A stretch of DNA of 64,000 nucleotides from the NCBI GenBank assembly GCA_963776375.1, contig CAVZMF010000001.1, positions 434,001 to 498,000 of the forward strand, in the 5' to 3' direction. Each line of letters begins with the position of its first letter. Within the stretch, counting starts at the first letter, position 1. The notes below the pieces were generated by a model that was given only the letters and a program-made list of their open reading frames with translations, did not search any database and was not told where the DNA came from. This DNA is from PALSA-612 sp963776375. Lineage in GTDB: Bacteria; Actinomycetota; Thermoleophilia; Gaiellales; Gaiellaceae. Below, piece after piece: positions 8,436-16,586 of this stretch. The position numbers and the translations under genes were made by a program.

Positions 8436-9665
8436 ATGGAGCAGGCAGCGCTGCCCAGGACCGGCCTCCGGGCGTTCCTCGCTTTCCGCAGCCGCGAGTT
8501 CCGGCTGGTCTGGTCGGCGCAGGCAGTGTCGCTGATCGGCGACGCGGCCTTCCTGACGGCGCTCGGCTGGAGGACGTTCACGCTCGCCGGGTCCGGCAAG
8601 CTCGGACTCGTCCTGGTGTGCCAGTCGCTCGCGCTGCTGACGACGGTGCTGATCGGCGGCGCGCTTGCAGACCGCTTTCCCCGGCGAACGCTGATGATCG
8701 TGTCCGATCTCGCCCGCTTCGGCGCCGTCGGCGCGCTCGCCGCCGTCGACGCGTCCGGTCACCTCACCTTCCCGATCATTCTCGTCCTCGCGACCCTCAT
8801 GGGCCTCGGGGACGGGTTCTTCTACCCTGCCTTCGGCGGGATCGTGCCGCTGCTCGTGGAGCCGTCCGCCGTGCCCTCGGCGAACGCGATGATCGGGGTG
8901 GCGCGCTGGTCGAGCGTGCTCATCGGCCCGTCGATCGCGGCCGCAGTGTACGGGGCATCGGGTTCCGCGACGGTCTTCGCGCTCGACGCGGCGACGTTCC
9001 TGTTCTCGGCCTCGCTGCTCTGGCTGACGAAGCCTCGGCCCGTCGAGCCGAGCGCGGCCGAGGGCACGCTGCGCGAGATCTGGGCCGGTTTCCGCTACGT
9101 GTCGCGGGTGCCGTGGCTGTGGGTGACGATCAGCCTGTTCGCGCTCGTGCTCATGCTGCAGTTCGCGCCGCAGCAGGTGCTGATGCCGAAGCTCGTCTCC
9201 GAGCACTTCCACCGCGGCGTCGGCGCCTACGGGCTCCTGACCTCGCTGATCGGGCTGGGAACCGTGCTCGGCACGCTCCTCTACGGCCACCTGCAGCCGC
9301 AGCGGAAGCGCGGCGTGCTGAGCTATGCGATCTGGCTCGTGAACAGCCTCTGCATCGCGGGGCTCGTCCTCTCCCCCTGGTACGAGGTCGCCGGCGTCCT
9401 CGCGGTCGTGCGCGGCGCCTGCATCGGCTTCGCGGTTGCCGTGTGGGAGACGATGCTGATGGAGCTCGTGCCCCAGAACATGCTCTCGCGCGTCGTCAGC
9501 CTCGACTTCTTCGGCTCGTTCGGCCTGATGCCGCTCGGCCTCGCCCTGTCCGCCGGGATCGCAGACCTGGCGCCGCCGTCGACGATCATCGCCACGGGCG
9601 CGCTCGTCTCCGCTGCGCTGATCGCAGCCGTGATGACGCGGCCCTGGCTGCGCGCCGTCGACTGA
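8436..9665 (+). CDS. MFS exporter, EntS/MFS_3-like
   Basis: 409 residues with about 12 membrane helices. The N-terminus AFRSREFRLVWSAQAVSLIGD and the loop LADRFPRRTLMIVSDLAR are typical of the MFS_3 drug and siderophore exporter branch, and VPQNMLSRVVSLDFFGSF in the C-terminal half is also characteristic. The substrate is unknown. It is divergent from the nitrilase gene with only 22 bp between starts, so promoters must overlap coding or be very compact. tRNA-Pro follows 34 bp after the stop. Confidence 0.85.
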   Translation: MEQAALPRTGLRAFLAFRSREFRLVWSAQAVSLIGDAAFLTALGWRTFTLAGSGKLGLVLVCQSLALLTTVLIGGALADRFPRRTLMIVSDLARFGAVGALAAVDASGHLTFPIILVLATLMGLGDGFFYPAFGGIVPLLVEPSAVPSANAMIGVARWSSVLIGPSIAAAVYGASGSATVFALDAATFLFSASLLWLTKPRPVEPSAAEGTLREIWAGFRYVSRVPWLWVTISLFALVLMLQFAPQQVLMPKLVSEHFHRGVGAYGLLTSLIGLGTVLGTLLYGHLQPQRKRGVLSYAIWLVNSLCIAGLVLSPWYEVAGVLAVVRGACIGFAVAVWETMLMELVPQNMLSRVVSLDFFGSFGLMPLGLALSAGIADLAPPSTIIATGALVSAALIAAVMTRPWLRAVD

Positions 9666-9699
9666 GGCGAGGCTCGACAGCCGCTACTCTTGTTGCGTC

Positions 9700-9773
9700 C
9701 GGGGTGTGGCGCAGCCTGGTAGCGCGCTCCGTTCGGGTCGGAGAGGTCCCCAGTTCAAATCTGGGCACCCCGA
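9700..9773 (+). tRNA. tRNA-Pro (anticodon CGG)
   Basis: 74 nt cloverleaf. The acceptor CGGGGTG pairs with CACCCCG, the D arm contains AGCCTGGTAGCGC, the anticodon stem is CTCCG/CGGAG with loop TTCGGGT (anticodon CGG, reads CCG), and the T arm is CCCAG-TTCAAAT-CTGGG. The CCA end is not encoded. It lies between the MFS exporter and ssb. Confidence 0.95.
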
Positions 9774-9878
9774 CTGAGGCGTCCGGGAGTCACAGCGGCT
9801 TCCGGGCGCTTCCGTCTGTGCGCGATTCGTCACACATTCGGCACGGACACGTCACGACTTCCCGGCTACGTTCACGGC

Positions 9879-10238
9879 ATGAACTCGGTGCAGCTGATCG
9901 GCAACCTGGCGACGGACGTCGAGCTCAAGGAGCTGGCCGACGGGAAGCGGGTGGCGAGCTTCGTGCTGGCGGTCGACCGGGCGAGCAAGGACGGCGGCGC
10001 GGACTTCGTTCGCATCTCGGTCTGGGACAGGCAGGCCGAGCTATGCAACCAGTTCCTCCATAAGGGCGACCGCGCCGCGCTCGAAGGTCGACTCCGCAGC
10101 AGGTCGTGGCAGGCGCCAGACGGGACGCGGAGGAGCGCGGTCGAGATCGTCGCGAGCCGCATCGAGTTCCTGACGCCGTCCGGCGGCGACAGGCCGGCGG
10201 CGGCCGGGACTCCGTTCGAGGAGGCGGCCGTGGCCTAG
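9879..10238 (+). CDS. ssb: Single-stranded DNA-binding protein paralogue
   Basis: 119 residues. The single OB fold shows MNSVQLIGNLATDVELK, FVLAVDRASKDGGADFVRISVWDRQAELC and the GRLRSRSWQAPDGTRRSAVEIVA strand typical of bacterial Ssb. The short C-terminal segment ends EEAAVA, not the acidic DDDIPF tip that recruits repair and replication proteins in canonical Ssb, and there is no long Gly/Pro linker. It is therefore more likely a secondary Ssb (as in competence or other special DNA transactions) than the replicative one. Nif3 follows 21 bp downstream and may be co-transcribed. Confidence 0.85.
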   Translation: MNSVQLIGNLATDVELKELADGKRVASFVLAVDRASKDGGADFVRISVWDRQAELCNQFLHKGDRAALEGRLRSRSWQAPDGTRRSAVEIVASRIEFLTPSGGDRPAAAGTPFEEAAVA

Positions 10239-10259
10239 GGGACTAGACTCCGCCCACTC

Positions 10260-11006
10260 ATGGCGCAGCGCGACGAGATCATCGCCTTTGCCGACGAACT
10301 GCTCGACGCCGGCTCGTTCCGGGACTACGGGCCGATGGGGATGCAGGTCGTCGGAGCGGACGAGGTGACGAAGATCGTCTGCGCCGTCTCCGCCTCGCGA
10401 GAGCTGTTCGCGCGTGCGGCCGCGGCAGGCGCGCAACTCGTCCTCGTTCACCACGGCGTGCTGTGGGAGAACGAGCCGCGCACGGTCGACAGCCGCATGA
10501 AGGGTCGGCTGCAGGCGCTGTTCATGGCAGATCTGACGCTTGTCGCCTACCACCTCGCACTGGACGCGCACCCGGAGATCGGCAACAACGTCTTGTTCGC
10601 ACGGGAGCTCGGGCTGCAGGTCGAGGGGCCGTTCGCGGACATCGGCGTCGGCGGCCGCTTCGACGACGGGCCGGCGATCGGTGAGGTCGTCTCGCGCGTG
10701 ATCGCAGTTGTCGCAGGCCGCGAGCCGCTCGTCTTCGCCGACGGCCCCGAGCAGGTCCGGCGGGCCGCGATCGTCACCGGCGGTGGGGCCCGGTACGTCT
10801 CCCGCGCGGCCGCGGAAGGCTTCGACGCGCTGATCACGGGCGAGGCTGACGAGCCGACGATGATGACCGCACGTGAGCTCGGCATCCACTTCGTCGCCGC
10901 GGGCCACTACGCGACAGAGCGTCTGGGCGTGCAGGCGCTGGCGGCAGAGATCGCCGAGCGCTTCGGCGTCGACTGGGAGTTCGTCGAGCTCGACAATCCC
11001 GTGTAG
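10260..11006 (+). CDS. Nif3-like dinuclear metal-centre protein (YbgI/DUF34)
   Basis: 248 residues. Metal ligands of the Nif3 family are visible: VLVHHGVLW (HHG motif), YHLALDAHPEIGNN and the C-terminal GHYATERLGV with His and Glu. Members form hexameric toroids with a two-metal site; a GTP cyclohydrolase-like or metallochaperone role has been proposed, but the function is not settled. This protein lacks the extra central PII-like domain found in some family members. The neighbour ssb is upstream on the same strand. Confidence 0.88.
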   Translation: MAQRDEIIAFADELLDAGSFRDYGPMGMQVVGADEVTKIVCAVSASRELFARAAAAGAQLVLVHHGVLWENEPRTVDSRMKGRLQALFMADLTLVAYHLALDAHPEIGNNVLFARELGLQVEGPFADIGVGGRFDDGPAIGEVVSRVIAVVAGREPLVFADGPEQVRRAAIVTGGGARYVSRAAAEGFDALITGEADEPTMMTARELGIHFVAAGHYATERLGVQALAAEIAERFGVDWEFVELDNPV

Positions 11007-11016
11007 CGCAAGCGGG

Positions 11017-11046
11017 TTGCAGAGCGCCCGCCCGGGTCACTATGCT
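11017..11046 (+). promoter_or_regulatory. Candidate housekeeping promoter before the small HTH gene
   Basis: TTGCAG (11017-11022) and TATGCT (11041-11046) are separated by 18 bp, a fair match to a sigma-70-type promoter. Predicted start near 11053 would give a leader of about 120 nt before the gene at 11174. Sequence inference only. Confidence 0.4.
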
Positions 11047-11118
11047 CTGGTCGAGATGGATCTTCTCGGGACGCGGGCCCGGTGACACCCCGCGATCAGA
11101 CAACGTCAGCTTCGAGTG

Positions 11119-11154
11119 AAGCCCGATCGAGTGCACGCGCCGACGGGCTTTTTT
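11119..11154 (+). terminator. Intrinsic terminator-like hairpin in the leader of the HTH gene
   Basis: AAGCCCG (11119-11125) pairs with CGGGCTT (11144-11150), followed by an unbroken run of six T ending at 11154. It lies 113 bp past the nif3 stop but only 20 bp before the start codon of the HTH gene, so it may end nif3 transcription, act as an attenuator, or end a small RNA of about 100 nt begun at 11053. Confidence 0.6.
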
Positions 11155-11173
11155 CATGCCAAGGAGGCAAGCG

Positions 11174-11350
11174 ATGGCGAATCACCTGACGCCCGAAGAG
11201 CTGTCCAAGGAGCTCGGGATCAACCGCGACGACGTGATCCGGCTCTGCGTGGAGGAAGGGGTCCCGATCTATCACGGCAAGATCGACAAGTTCCTCTTCC
11301 AGGCCCAGCTCAAGGCCGTCAGCGGCGCCCCGGCGAGCAAGCCGGCCTAG
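11174..11350 (+). CDS. Short helix-turn-helix protein
   Basis: 58 residues from an ATG that has a perfect AAGGAGG Shine-Dalgarno six bases upstream (11161-11167). HLTPEELSKELGINRDDVIRLCVEEG followed by VPIYHGKIDKFLF has the pattern of a MerR/excisionase-type winged helix used by small DNA-binding proteins. The open frame begins 18 bp earlier at 11156, but that start overlaps the Shine-Dalgarno. No catalytic domain. Its own promoter and a terminator-containing leader suggest separate regulation. The function is not known; it could be a transcription regulator or nucleoid-associated protein. Confidence 0.7.
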   Translation: MANHLTPEELSKELGINRDDVIRLCVEEGVPIYHGKIDKFLFQAQLKAVSGAPASKPA

Positions 11351-11372
11351 CCCTCCGACGACTTCGCGGTTC

Positions 11373-11398
11373 CCTCGAGCGGCGAGAGCCGCTCGAGG
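11373..11398. terminator. GNRA-capped hairpin between convergent genes
   Basis: Perfect 11-bp stem CCTCGAGCGGC / GCCGCTCGAGG closed by a GAGA tetraloop, located between the convergent HTH gene (stop 11350) and ku (stop 11420). There is no T-run on either strand, so it may work as a Rho-associated or 3'-end stabilising structure. Confidence 0.5.
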
Positions 11399-11419
11399 CG
11401 TCTCTGGGCCGCGCAGAGC

Positions 11420-12292
11420 CTAGGACTTCGCCTTCGCGCGCTTGCGCGCAGCGGGCTTCTTGGCGGCGGCCTTGCCGTCGGAGGCGGGCTCCTTGCGCTT
11501 CCGCGCCTCCTCGACGCTCCGCCGCAGCGCGTCCATCAGGTCGACGGCCGGTGCCTCTTCCTCTTCGGGCTCCGGGCGCGCGATCTCCTGGCCCTTGAGC
11601 TTCGCCTCCAGCAGCTCCCGCAGGTCCTGCCGGTACTCGCTCGTCAGCTGATCGGCGGGCTGGAACTCCGTGACCATGCTGTCGATGATCTGCCGCGCGA
11701 GCGCGACCTCGTCGTCCTTCACGTCCGCCTCGGCGACGGACTCGTCGATCTCCGCCTGCGAGTAGACGTCCTCGGCGAGGTACATGGTCTCGAGCGCAAG
11801 CCCCTCGCCGCGGGGGCGGATCAGGCAGAGCTTCTCCTTGCCCGCGAGAACGAAGCGGCCGAGCGCGGCCATGCCCGTCTCCTCGAGCGCGTGCTGCAGA
11901 AGGACGTACGGCCGGCGCGCGGCGATCGCCGCAGCGGGGACGAGGAAGTAGGTGCGGTCGAAGTACACGGGATCGACGGCGTCCTCGGGCACGAAGCCGG
12001 TGATGTCGATCGCGCGCGACGTCGAGTCGCGTTCGATCGCCTCCAGGTCGGCGTCCTCGACGATGACGAACTCGCCCTTCGACACCTCCCAGCCTTTGAC
12101 GATCTCGTCCGGGCCGAGCTCGCGGTCGTGGACGGGGCACCACCGCTTCTGCTTGATCGGCGTCATGCACTCGCGATGGAGCATCCGAAAGGACACGTCG
12201 GACTGTCGCGCGGCAGGCTTCGTCGCCGGCGCCAGGCCGATCGGGATGTTGACCAGCCCGAAGCTGATCGATCCGTTCCACGTCGTTCTCAT
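11420..12292 (-). CDS. ku: Ku protein (non-homologous end joining)
   Basis: 290 residues. The start WNGSISFGLVNIPIGLAPAT and the bridge-core region (FRMLHRECMTPIKQKRWCP, then KGWEVSKGEFVIVEDADLEAIE) are diagnostic of bacterial Ku, the homodimeric ring that binds DNA ends and recruits LigD. The tail from about residue 235 is acidic and then Lys/Ala-rich (AAAKKPAARKRAKAKS), like the basic C-terminal extensions of actinobacterial Ku that add DNA binding. No ligD is present in this window. It is convergent with the HTH gene; its upstream 105 bp contains a REP-like palindrome. Confidence 0.95.
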   Translation of the reverse strand: MRTTWNGSISFGLVNIPIGLAPATKPAARQSDVSFRMLHRECMTPIKQKRWCPVHDRELGPDEIVKGWEVSKGEFVIVEDADLEAIERDSTSRAIDITGFVPEDAVDPVYFDRTYFLVPAAAIAARRPYVLLQHALEETGMAALGRFVLAGKEKLCLIRPRGEGLALETMYLAEDVYSQAEIDESVAEADVKDDEVALARQIIDSMVTEFQPADQLTSEYRQDLRELLEAKLKGQEIARPEPEEEEAPAVDLMDALRRSVEEARKRKEPASDGKAAAKKPAARKRAKAKS

Positions 12293-12351
12293 CGCCTGTC
12301 CAGATTCTAGGGGGAGCAGCCCATTTCGCGGCCCGCTCCCGCTTCCCTTTC

Positions 12352-12375
12352 GGTGCGGGGCACGTGCCCGGCGCC
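12352..12375. repeat. REP-like palindrome between ku and the acyl-CoA synthetase
   Basis: The perfect core GGGCACGTGCCC (12358-12369) extends with one mismatch and one wobble to 24 bp. It shares GGTG-N3-GGCACGTGCC with the units at 5597-5642, suggesting a dispersed copy of the same family. Confidence 0.4.
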
Positions 12376-12397
12376 GGCCGGGGTAAGCTCGCGCACC

Positions 12398-14179
12398 GTG
12401 CCGGGAACCACCGCCGAGCTACGCACAGTCCCCGCCCTCTGGCGGGCGGCGATCGCCGAGCGGCGCACAACGCCGGCGTACATGGCCGAGCGGGACGGCG
12501 GCTGGGAGCCCGTCTCCTGGGCGGAGGCGGGCGAGCGCGTCTCCGCGCTCGCGAACGGGCTGCTGGCCATGGGGATCCGGAAGGGAGACGCCTTCGGGAT
12601 CCTCGCCTCTACCCGCCTGGAGTGGGTGCTCTTCGACTACGCGCTCGCCCTCGTCGGGGCCGTCACCGTCCCGATCTACCCGACGAGCTCGCCCGGCGAC
12701 TGCGCCTACGCGCTCGACCACGGCGACGCGATCGGCGTCCTCGCCGAGGACGACGAGCAGACCGCCAAGCTCACCGAAGTACGCGAGCGGATCCCCAGGG
12801 TCGAGCACGTCCTCACCTTCGCCGACCTGGACGACCTCGCCGCCCGCGGCCGGGAGTTCGCCACGACCAACCCCGATGCCCTCGACCAGGCGAGCGCGGC
12901 CGTCGGCGAGGACGACCTCTACACCTTCCTCTTCACGTCTGGAACCACCGGCCCGCCCAAGGCCTGCATGATCACCAACCGGAACGCCCATGCGAACGCG
13001 ACGGCGTTCGACGACGAGGAGGAGCAGCTGGTGGGCGCAGGCGACGTCGTGCTCCTCTGGCTGCCGCTCGCGCACAACTTCGGGCGGTTCCTCAACCTGT
13101 CGGGGGTCAACCGGGGCTTCACCGTCGCCTTCGTCGCCGACCCCCGCAGCCTCGCCGACGCGCTCCCGGAGATCCACCCGACGCTGCTCCCCAGCGTGCC
13201 GCGCATCTTCGAGAAGGTGTACGAGGCGACCCGCACGGCCTTCGACGAGCAGACCGGCCCGAGCCGCAGGCTCGTCGACTGGGCGCTCCGCGTCGGCAGC
13301 CGCGCGAGCGCGCTCCGCCAGGAGGGCCGCGACCTGCCGGCCGGCCTCGCGCTGCAGCACCGGCTCGCCGACCGGCTCGTGTACTCGAAGGTGAAGAAAC
13401 GGCTGGGCGGGCGCATCCGCGTGGCCGTCTCCGGCGCCGCTCCGATCTCGGTCGAGATCCTCGAGTTCTTCCACGCGCTGGACGTGCTCATCCTGGAGGG
13501 CTACGGCCTGTCCGAGTGCACGTCGGGCGCCTCGGTCAACCGGCCCGATGCGTACCGGTTCGGGACCGTCGGGCGGCCGGTGCCCAAGATGGAGGCGAAG
13601 ACGGCGGAGGACGGCGAGCTGCTGCTCCGCGGCCCGACCATCTTCGCGGGCTACTACGAGAACGAGCAGGCGACGCTCGAAGCCGTGGACGAGGAGGGCT
13701 GGCTGCACACCGGCGACGTGGCCGAGATCGACGCCGACGGGTTCATCCGCATCACCGACCGCAAGAAGGACATCCTCGTCACGGCCGGCGGCAAGAAGGT
13801 CGCGCCGCAGAACCTCGAGAACCTGCTCAAGGGCTCGAAGTTCGTCTCCCAGGCGCTCGTGGTCGGCGACCGCCGCCCGTACATCACCGCACTCGTCGCC
13901 CTCGACGTCGAGGCGATCGGGCCCTGGGCCGAAGTGCGCGGCCTGCCGAGCGACCCGACCGAACTCGCGCACCACCCCGATGTCGTCGGCCTCGTGCAGT
14001 CCGTCGTCGACGACGTCAACCGCGGCCGGACGGGCTTCGAGCAGATCAAGCGCTTCGCCATCCTTCCCCGTGACTTCTCGGCCGACGAGGGCGAGGTCAC
14101 GCCCACGCTCAAGCTCCGCCGGCGCGTGGCCGAGCAGCACTTCGCGCACGAGATCGACGAGCTGTACGGCGGGGGCTAG
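12398..14179 (+). CDS. Long-chain acyl-CoA synthetase (FadD15-like AMP-binding enzyme)
   Basis: 593 residues from the GTG at 12398, chosen because family similarity starts at TTAELRTVPALWRAAI; the open frame reaches 12353. ANL-superfamily motifs in order: P-loop YTFLFTSGTTGPPKACMIT, LPLAHNFGR, substrate-pocket LEGYGLSECTSGASVN, GWLHTGDVAEIDADGFIRITDRKKD and the C-terminal Lys in TPTLKLRRRV. It activates fatty acids to acyl-CoA through acyl-AMP. The compact N-terminus and length fit the bacterial FadD15/FACL branch. Its stop codon overlaps that of the convergent NlpC/P60 gene by four bases (CTAG). Confidence 0.9.
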   Translation: MPGTTAELRTVPALWRAAIAERRTTPAYMAERDGGWEPVSWAEAGERVSALANGLLAMGIRKGDAFGILASTRLEWVLFDYALALVGAVTVPIYPTSSPGDCAYALDHGDAIGVLAEDDEQTAKLTEVRERIPRVEHVLTFADLDDLAARGREFATTNPDALDQASAAVGEDDLYTFLFTSGTTGPPKACMITNRNAHANATAFDDEEEQLVGAGDVVLLWLPLAHNFGRFLNLSGVNRGFTVAFVADPRSLADALPEIHPTLLPSVPRIFEKVYEATRTAFDEQTGPSRRLVDWALRVGSRASALRQEGRDLPAGLALQHRLADRLVYSKVKKRLGGRIRVAVSGAAPISVEILEFFHALDVLILEGYGLSECTSGASVNRPDAYRFGTVGRPVPKMEAKTAEDGELLLRGPTIFAGYYENEQATLEAVDEEGWLHTGDVAEIDADGFIRITDRKKDILVTAGGKKVAPQNLENLLKGSKFVSQALVVGDRRPYITALVALDVEAIGPWAEVRGLPSDPTELAHHPDVVGLVQSVVDDVNRGRTGFEQIKRFAILPRDFSADEGEVTPTLKLRRRVAEQHFAHEIDELYGGG

Positions 14180-15399
14180 AGGATCCGGCGGGCGCCGACG
14201 TAGGTGGCGGCGTACCAGCCTTCGTTGAGACTCGAGATCTTCACGACGTCGCCGGTGTGCGGGGCGTGGATGAACTGGCCGCCCCCGATGTAGATGCCGA
14301 CGTGGCCGAGCCCGTCGAAGAAGACGAGGTCGCCGGGCTGGAGCTGATCCTGGGAGACGTAGACGCCGACGTTCCAGAGCGCGTAGGACGAGTGCGGCAG
14401 CGAGACACCCATGGCTCCGTACGCGTAGACGACGAGGCCGGAGCAGTCGAACACGTCGGGCCCGGCGGCGCCCCACACGTACGCCTTCCCGAGTTCCGCC
14501 ATCGCGACGCCGACGACGCCGCCGTACTGCGACGGGGGCGCGACGGTGGTGACGGTGGGCGGCGCGGGGGTGCTCGGATCGGCTGTGCTCGTGGCGGTCG
14601 TGGTGACCGGCGACGGGGCCTGGGCGGTCACGCCGACGACCGTCGCATTCAGCCGTGCCTGCGCCGCCTGCTGCAGCGCGACGAGCCGTGCTCGGGCCTG
14701 CGCCGCCAGCAGGGCCTGGCGGGCGGCCTGCTCTGCCTGCAGGCGCTCGATCTCGCTCTTGATCGACGAGAGCAGACGCTTGCGGTCGGCGAGGCCGTTC
14801 TCGATCTCAGACTTCGCCGCCGCGCGCGACGCGACCACGCGCTGCTGAGCCCGGTGGGCGCGCCGGAGGGCCGTGCCGCGGATGGCCACCTCGCGGCGGT
14901 ACTGCCTCACCTGGTGAAGCACCTGCGCGTCCTGCGCGGACACGCGGCTGGCCGTGTCCATCCGGTCGATGATGTCCTCGAGGCTGTTCGCCGCCGTGAG
15001 CACCTGCGTCATCGGGTCGGACTGGCCGGAGATCCAGAGCTCGCGCATACGGCGGGAGAGCCGACTCTCCGCCTGGGCCTTGTTCTTGAGCGCCACGCCC
15101 ATCTCGTAGCGATTGGTGCTCAGCTCGTGGCGGATGTGGTCGAGCTTGATCGTCGAGGCGTCGTACGCCTCGATCGCCCGGCCCAGCCTGACGTCGAGCT
15201 GGTTGATCTCCGCGAGCACGTGCTGCGCCTCGGCCTTCTTGTCCCCGATCTGGTCCGCCATGCCCGGCACTGCGGCCGCGAGAGCCACGATGACGACGAC
15301 GAGAATCGCTGGCGCCCACTTGCCGCAGAAGGCCCGTTTTCGGCCTTGCGCTGCGCGCGACCGGGGGCGCACCGGGAGGGGCCGGTACGTCACTGGCAC
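14176..15399 (-). CDS. NlpC/P60 peptidoglycan endopeptidase with coiled-coil region
   Basis: 407 residues with a GTG start. A basic N-terminus precedes a hydrophobic signal segment (about residues 28-48, ending AVPGMA). Residues 50-250 form long Ala/Arg/Gln-rich coiled coils of the RipA/CwlO type, then a Thr/Pro-rich linker, then an NlpC/P60 domain from about 295: catalytic Cys in VFDCSGLVVYAY, His in GHVGIYIGGG and the third polar position in FIHAPHTG. It should cleave stem peptides outside the membrane, with the coiled coil as regulatory or FtsEX-docking part (family knowledge). It is divergent from the 3D-domain wall protein gene, with 116 bp between them. Confidence 0.9.
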   Translation of the reverse strand: MPVTYRPLPVRPRSRAAQGRKRAFCGKWAPAILVVVIVALAAAVPGMADQIGDKKAEAQHVLAEINQLDVRLGRAIEAYDASTIKLDHIRHELSTNRYEMGVALKNKAQAESRLSRRMRELWISGQSDPMTQVLTAANSLEDIIDRMDTASRVSAQDAQVLHQVRQYRREVAIRGTALRRAHRAQQRVVASRAAAKSEIENGLADRKRLLSSIKSEIERLQAEQAARQALLAAQARARLVALQQAAQARLNATVVGVTAQAPSPVTTTATSTADPSTPAPPTVTTVAPPSQYGGVVGVAMAELGKAYVWGAAGPDVFDCSGLVVYAYGAMGVSLPHSSYALWNVGVYVSQDQLQPGDLVFFDGLGHVGIYIGGGQFIHAPHTGDVVKISSLNEGWYAATYVGARRIL

Positions 15400-15458
15400 A
15401 GGACCCTATCAGGGTCGGCGGTCGGCTGCAACCCAGAACCGTGTCTCAATGTGTGCCA

Positions 15459-15475
15459 AAAGTGCTGCAAAGTGC
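15459..15475. promoter_or_regulatory. Direct-repeat candidate operator between divergent wall-hydrolase genes
   Basis: AAAGTGC occurs twice, at 15459-15465 and 15469-15475, spaced by exactly one helical turn (10 bp), in the 116-bp region between the NlpC/P60 and 3D-domain gene starts. The arrangement suits a dimeric regulator, but no binding protein can be named. Confidence 0.3.
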
Positions 15476-15515
15476 GTAGTTTCGACGTCACGAACTCGTT
15501 TCCTGTGGTAGCGTC

Positions 15516-16586
15516 TTGCCTCCCTTGCGGGTGCCGTCACGTTTCATCGGACGTGGGGCGCTGATCCTTTACGCCCTCGTGTGCGTCGCGCTTCCGGCCT
15601 CGGGTGGCGCCGACCGGATCGGACAGCTGCGCTCGGCGCGCGCGTCTTTCGCGGCGCAGGAGCGGACAGCCCTGCTGCAGCTCTACGCGCTCGGCTCGAG
15701 CCTCGACCGCGCCCGCGGCCGACTCGCCGCCGTCCAGGCCGACCTCGACGCCGCCCGCCGCACCCGCGACACGGTACGGCGCCAGCTCCGGGCGGCACGC
15801 CGGACGCTCGCGGTCGCCGACGCGAGGCTCGCCGCCCAGCTCCGGGCGATGTACGAGCGCGACAGTCCCGACGTGCTCAGCGTCCTCTTCGGCGCCGCGT
15901 CGCTGGACGACGTCATCACCGGCCTCGACAACGTGAACCGGACGACGACGTCGACGCGCGACCTGATCCTCCAGGCCCGAGCGGCCCGTACACGGGTCGC
16001 CGGCGCGGTCGGCGCCCTGGACCGGCGGACGGCGCGGCTGAGCCGTCTACGCGCGGCCGCGGCGGACGCGGAGACGTCGATCGTCAGCCGGCAGGCCGAG
16101 CGGACCGCCTACATCGCGAGCCTGCGCACGAGGGAGCGCCTGACCGGCCAACGGATCGCTGACCTCGAGAGCCGTGCGCGGGCCGCGGAAGCGGCGTCGA
16201 CCGTCACGACCATCCACGCCCAGGCCGTCAAGAGCCTCTCGGGCGCAGCCCCGGCCCGACCTGCTCCGCCCCCGCCGGCCGCGCCGCCCCCGGCCGCGGC
16301 GCCCGTCCAGCCCGCGTCCGGGTCGGGCACCCGGCTGACCGTCGTGGCCACGGCCTACTCTACGCATGGTGGAACCGCGAGCGGACTGCCGACGGGGCCG
16401 GGCGTCGTGGCCGTGGACCCGACCGTCATCCCGCTCGGAACCCGCATGGACATCCCCGGCTACGGGCCTGGCATCGCCGCGGACACGGGCACGGCGATCA
16501 AGGGCCTGCGGATCGACTTGTGGTTCCCGACGCTGAACCAGGCGCTCAGCTGGGGCAAGCGGACGGTTACCATCACCCTTCGCTGA
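15516..16586 (+). CDS. Secreted coiled-coil protein with C-terminal 3D (lytic) domain
   Basis: 356 residues from a TTG start (a GTG at 15531 is equally possible). A signal peptide covers roughly residues 9-31. Residues 35-235 are coiled coil similar to the CwlO/RipA N-terminal region, followed by a Pro/Ala-rich linker, then a 3D domain from about 272: three conserved Asp in VAVDPTVIPLGT, IAADTG and LRIDLWF. 3D domains occur in RpfB, MltA-type and YocH wall hydrolases, so it probably binds or cuts glycan strands. It is followed, with overlap, by a PBP4-type gene, giving a wall-remodelling operon. Confidence 0.85.
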   Translation: MPPLRVPSRFIGRGALILYALVCVALPASGGADRIGQLRSARASFAAQERTALLQLYALGSSLDRARGRLAAVQADLDAARRTRDTVRRQLRAARRTLAVADARLAAQLRAMYERDSPDVLSVLFGAASLDDVITGLDNVNRTTTSTRDLILQARAARTRVAGAVGALDRRTARLSRLRAAAADAETSIVSRQAERTAYIASLRTRERLTGQRIADLESRARAAEAASTVTTIHAQAVKSLSGAAPARPAPPPPAAPPPAAAPVQPASGSGTRLTVVATAYSTHGGTASGLPTGPGVVAVDPTVIPLGTRMDIPGYGPGIAADTGTAIKGLRIDLWFPTLNQALSWGKRTVTITLR

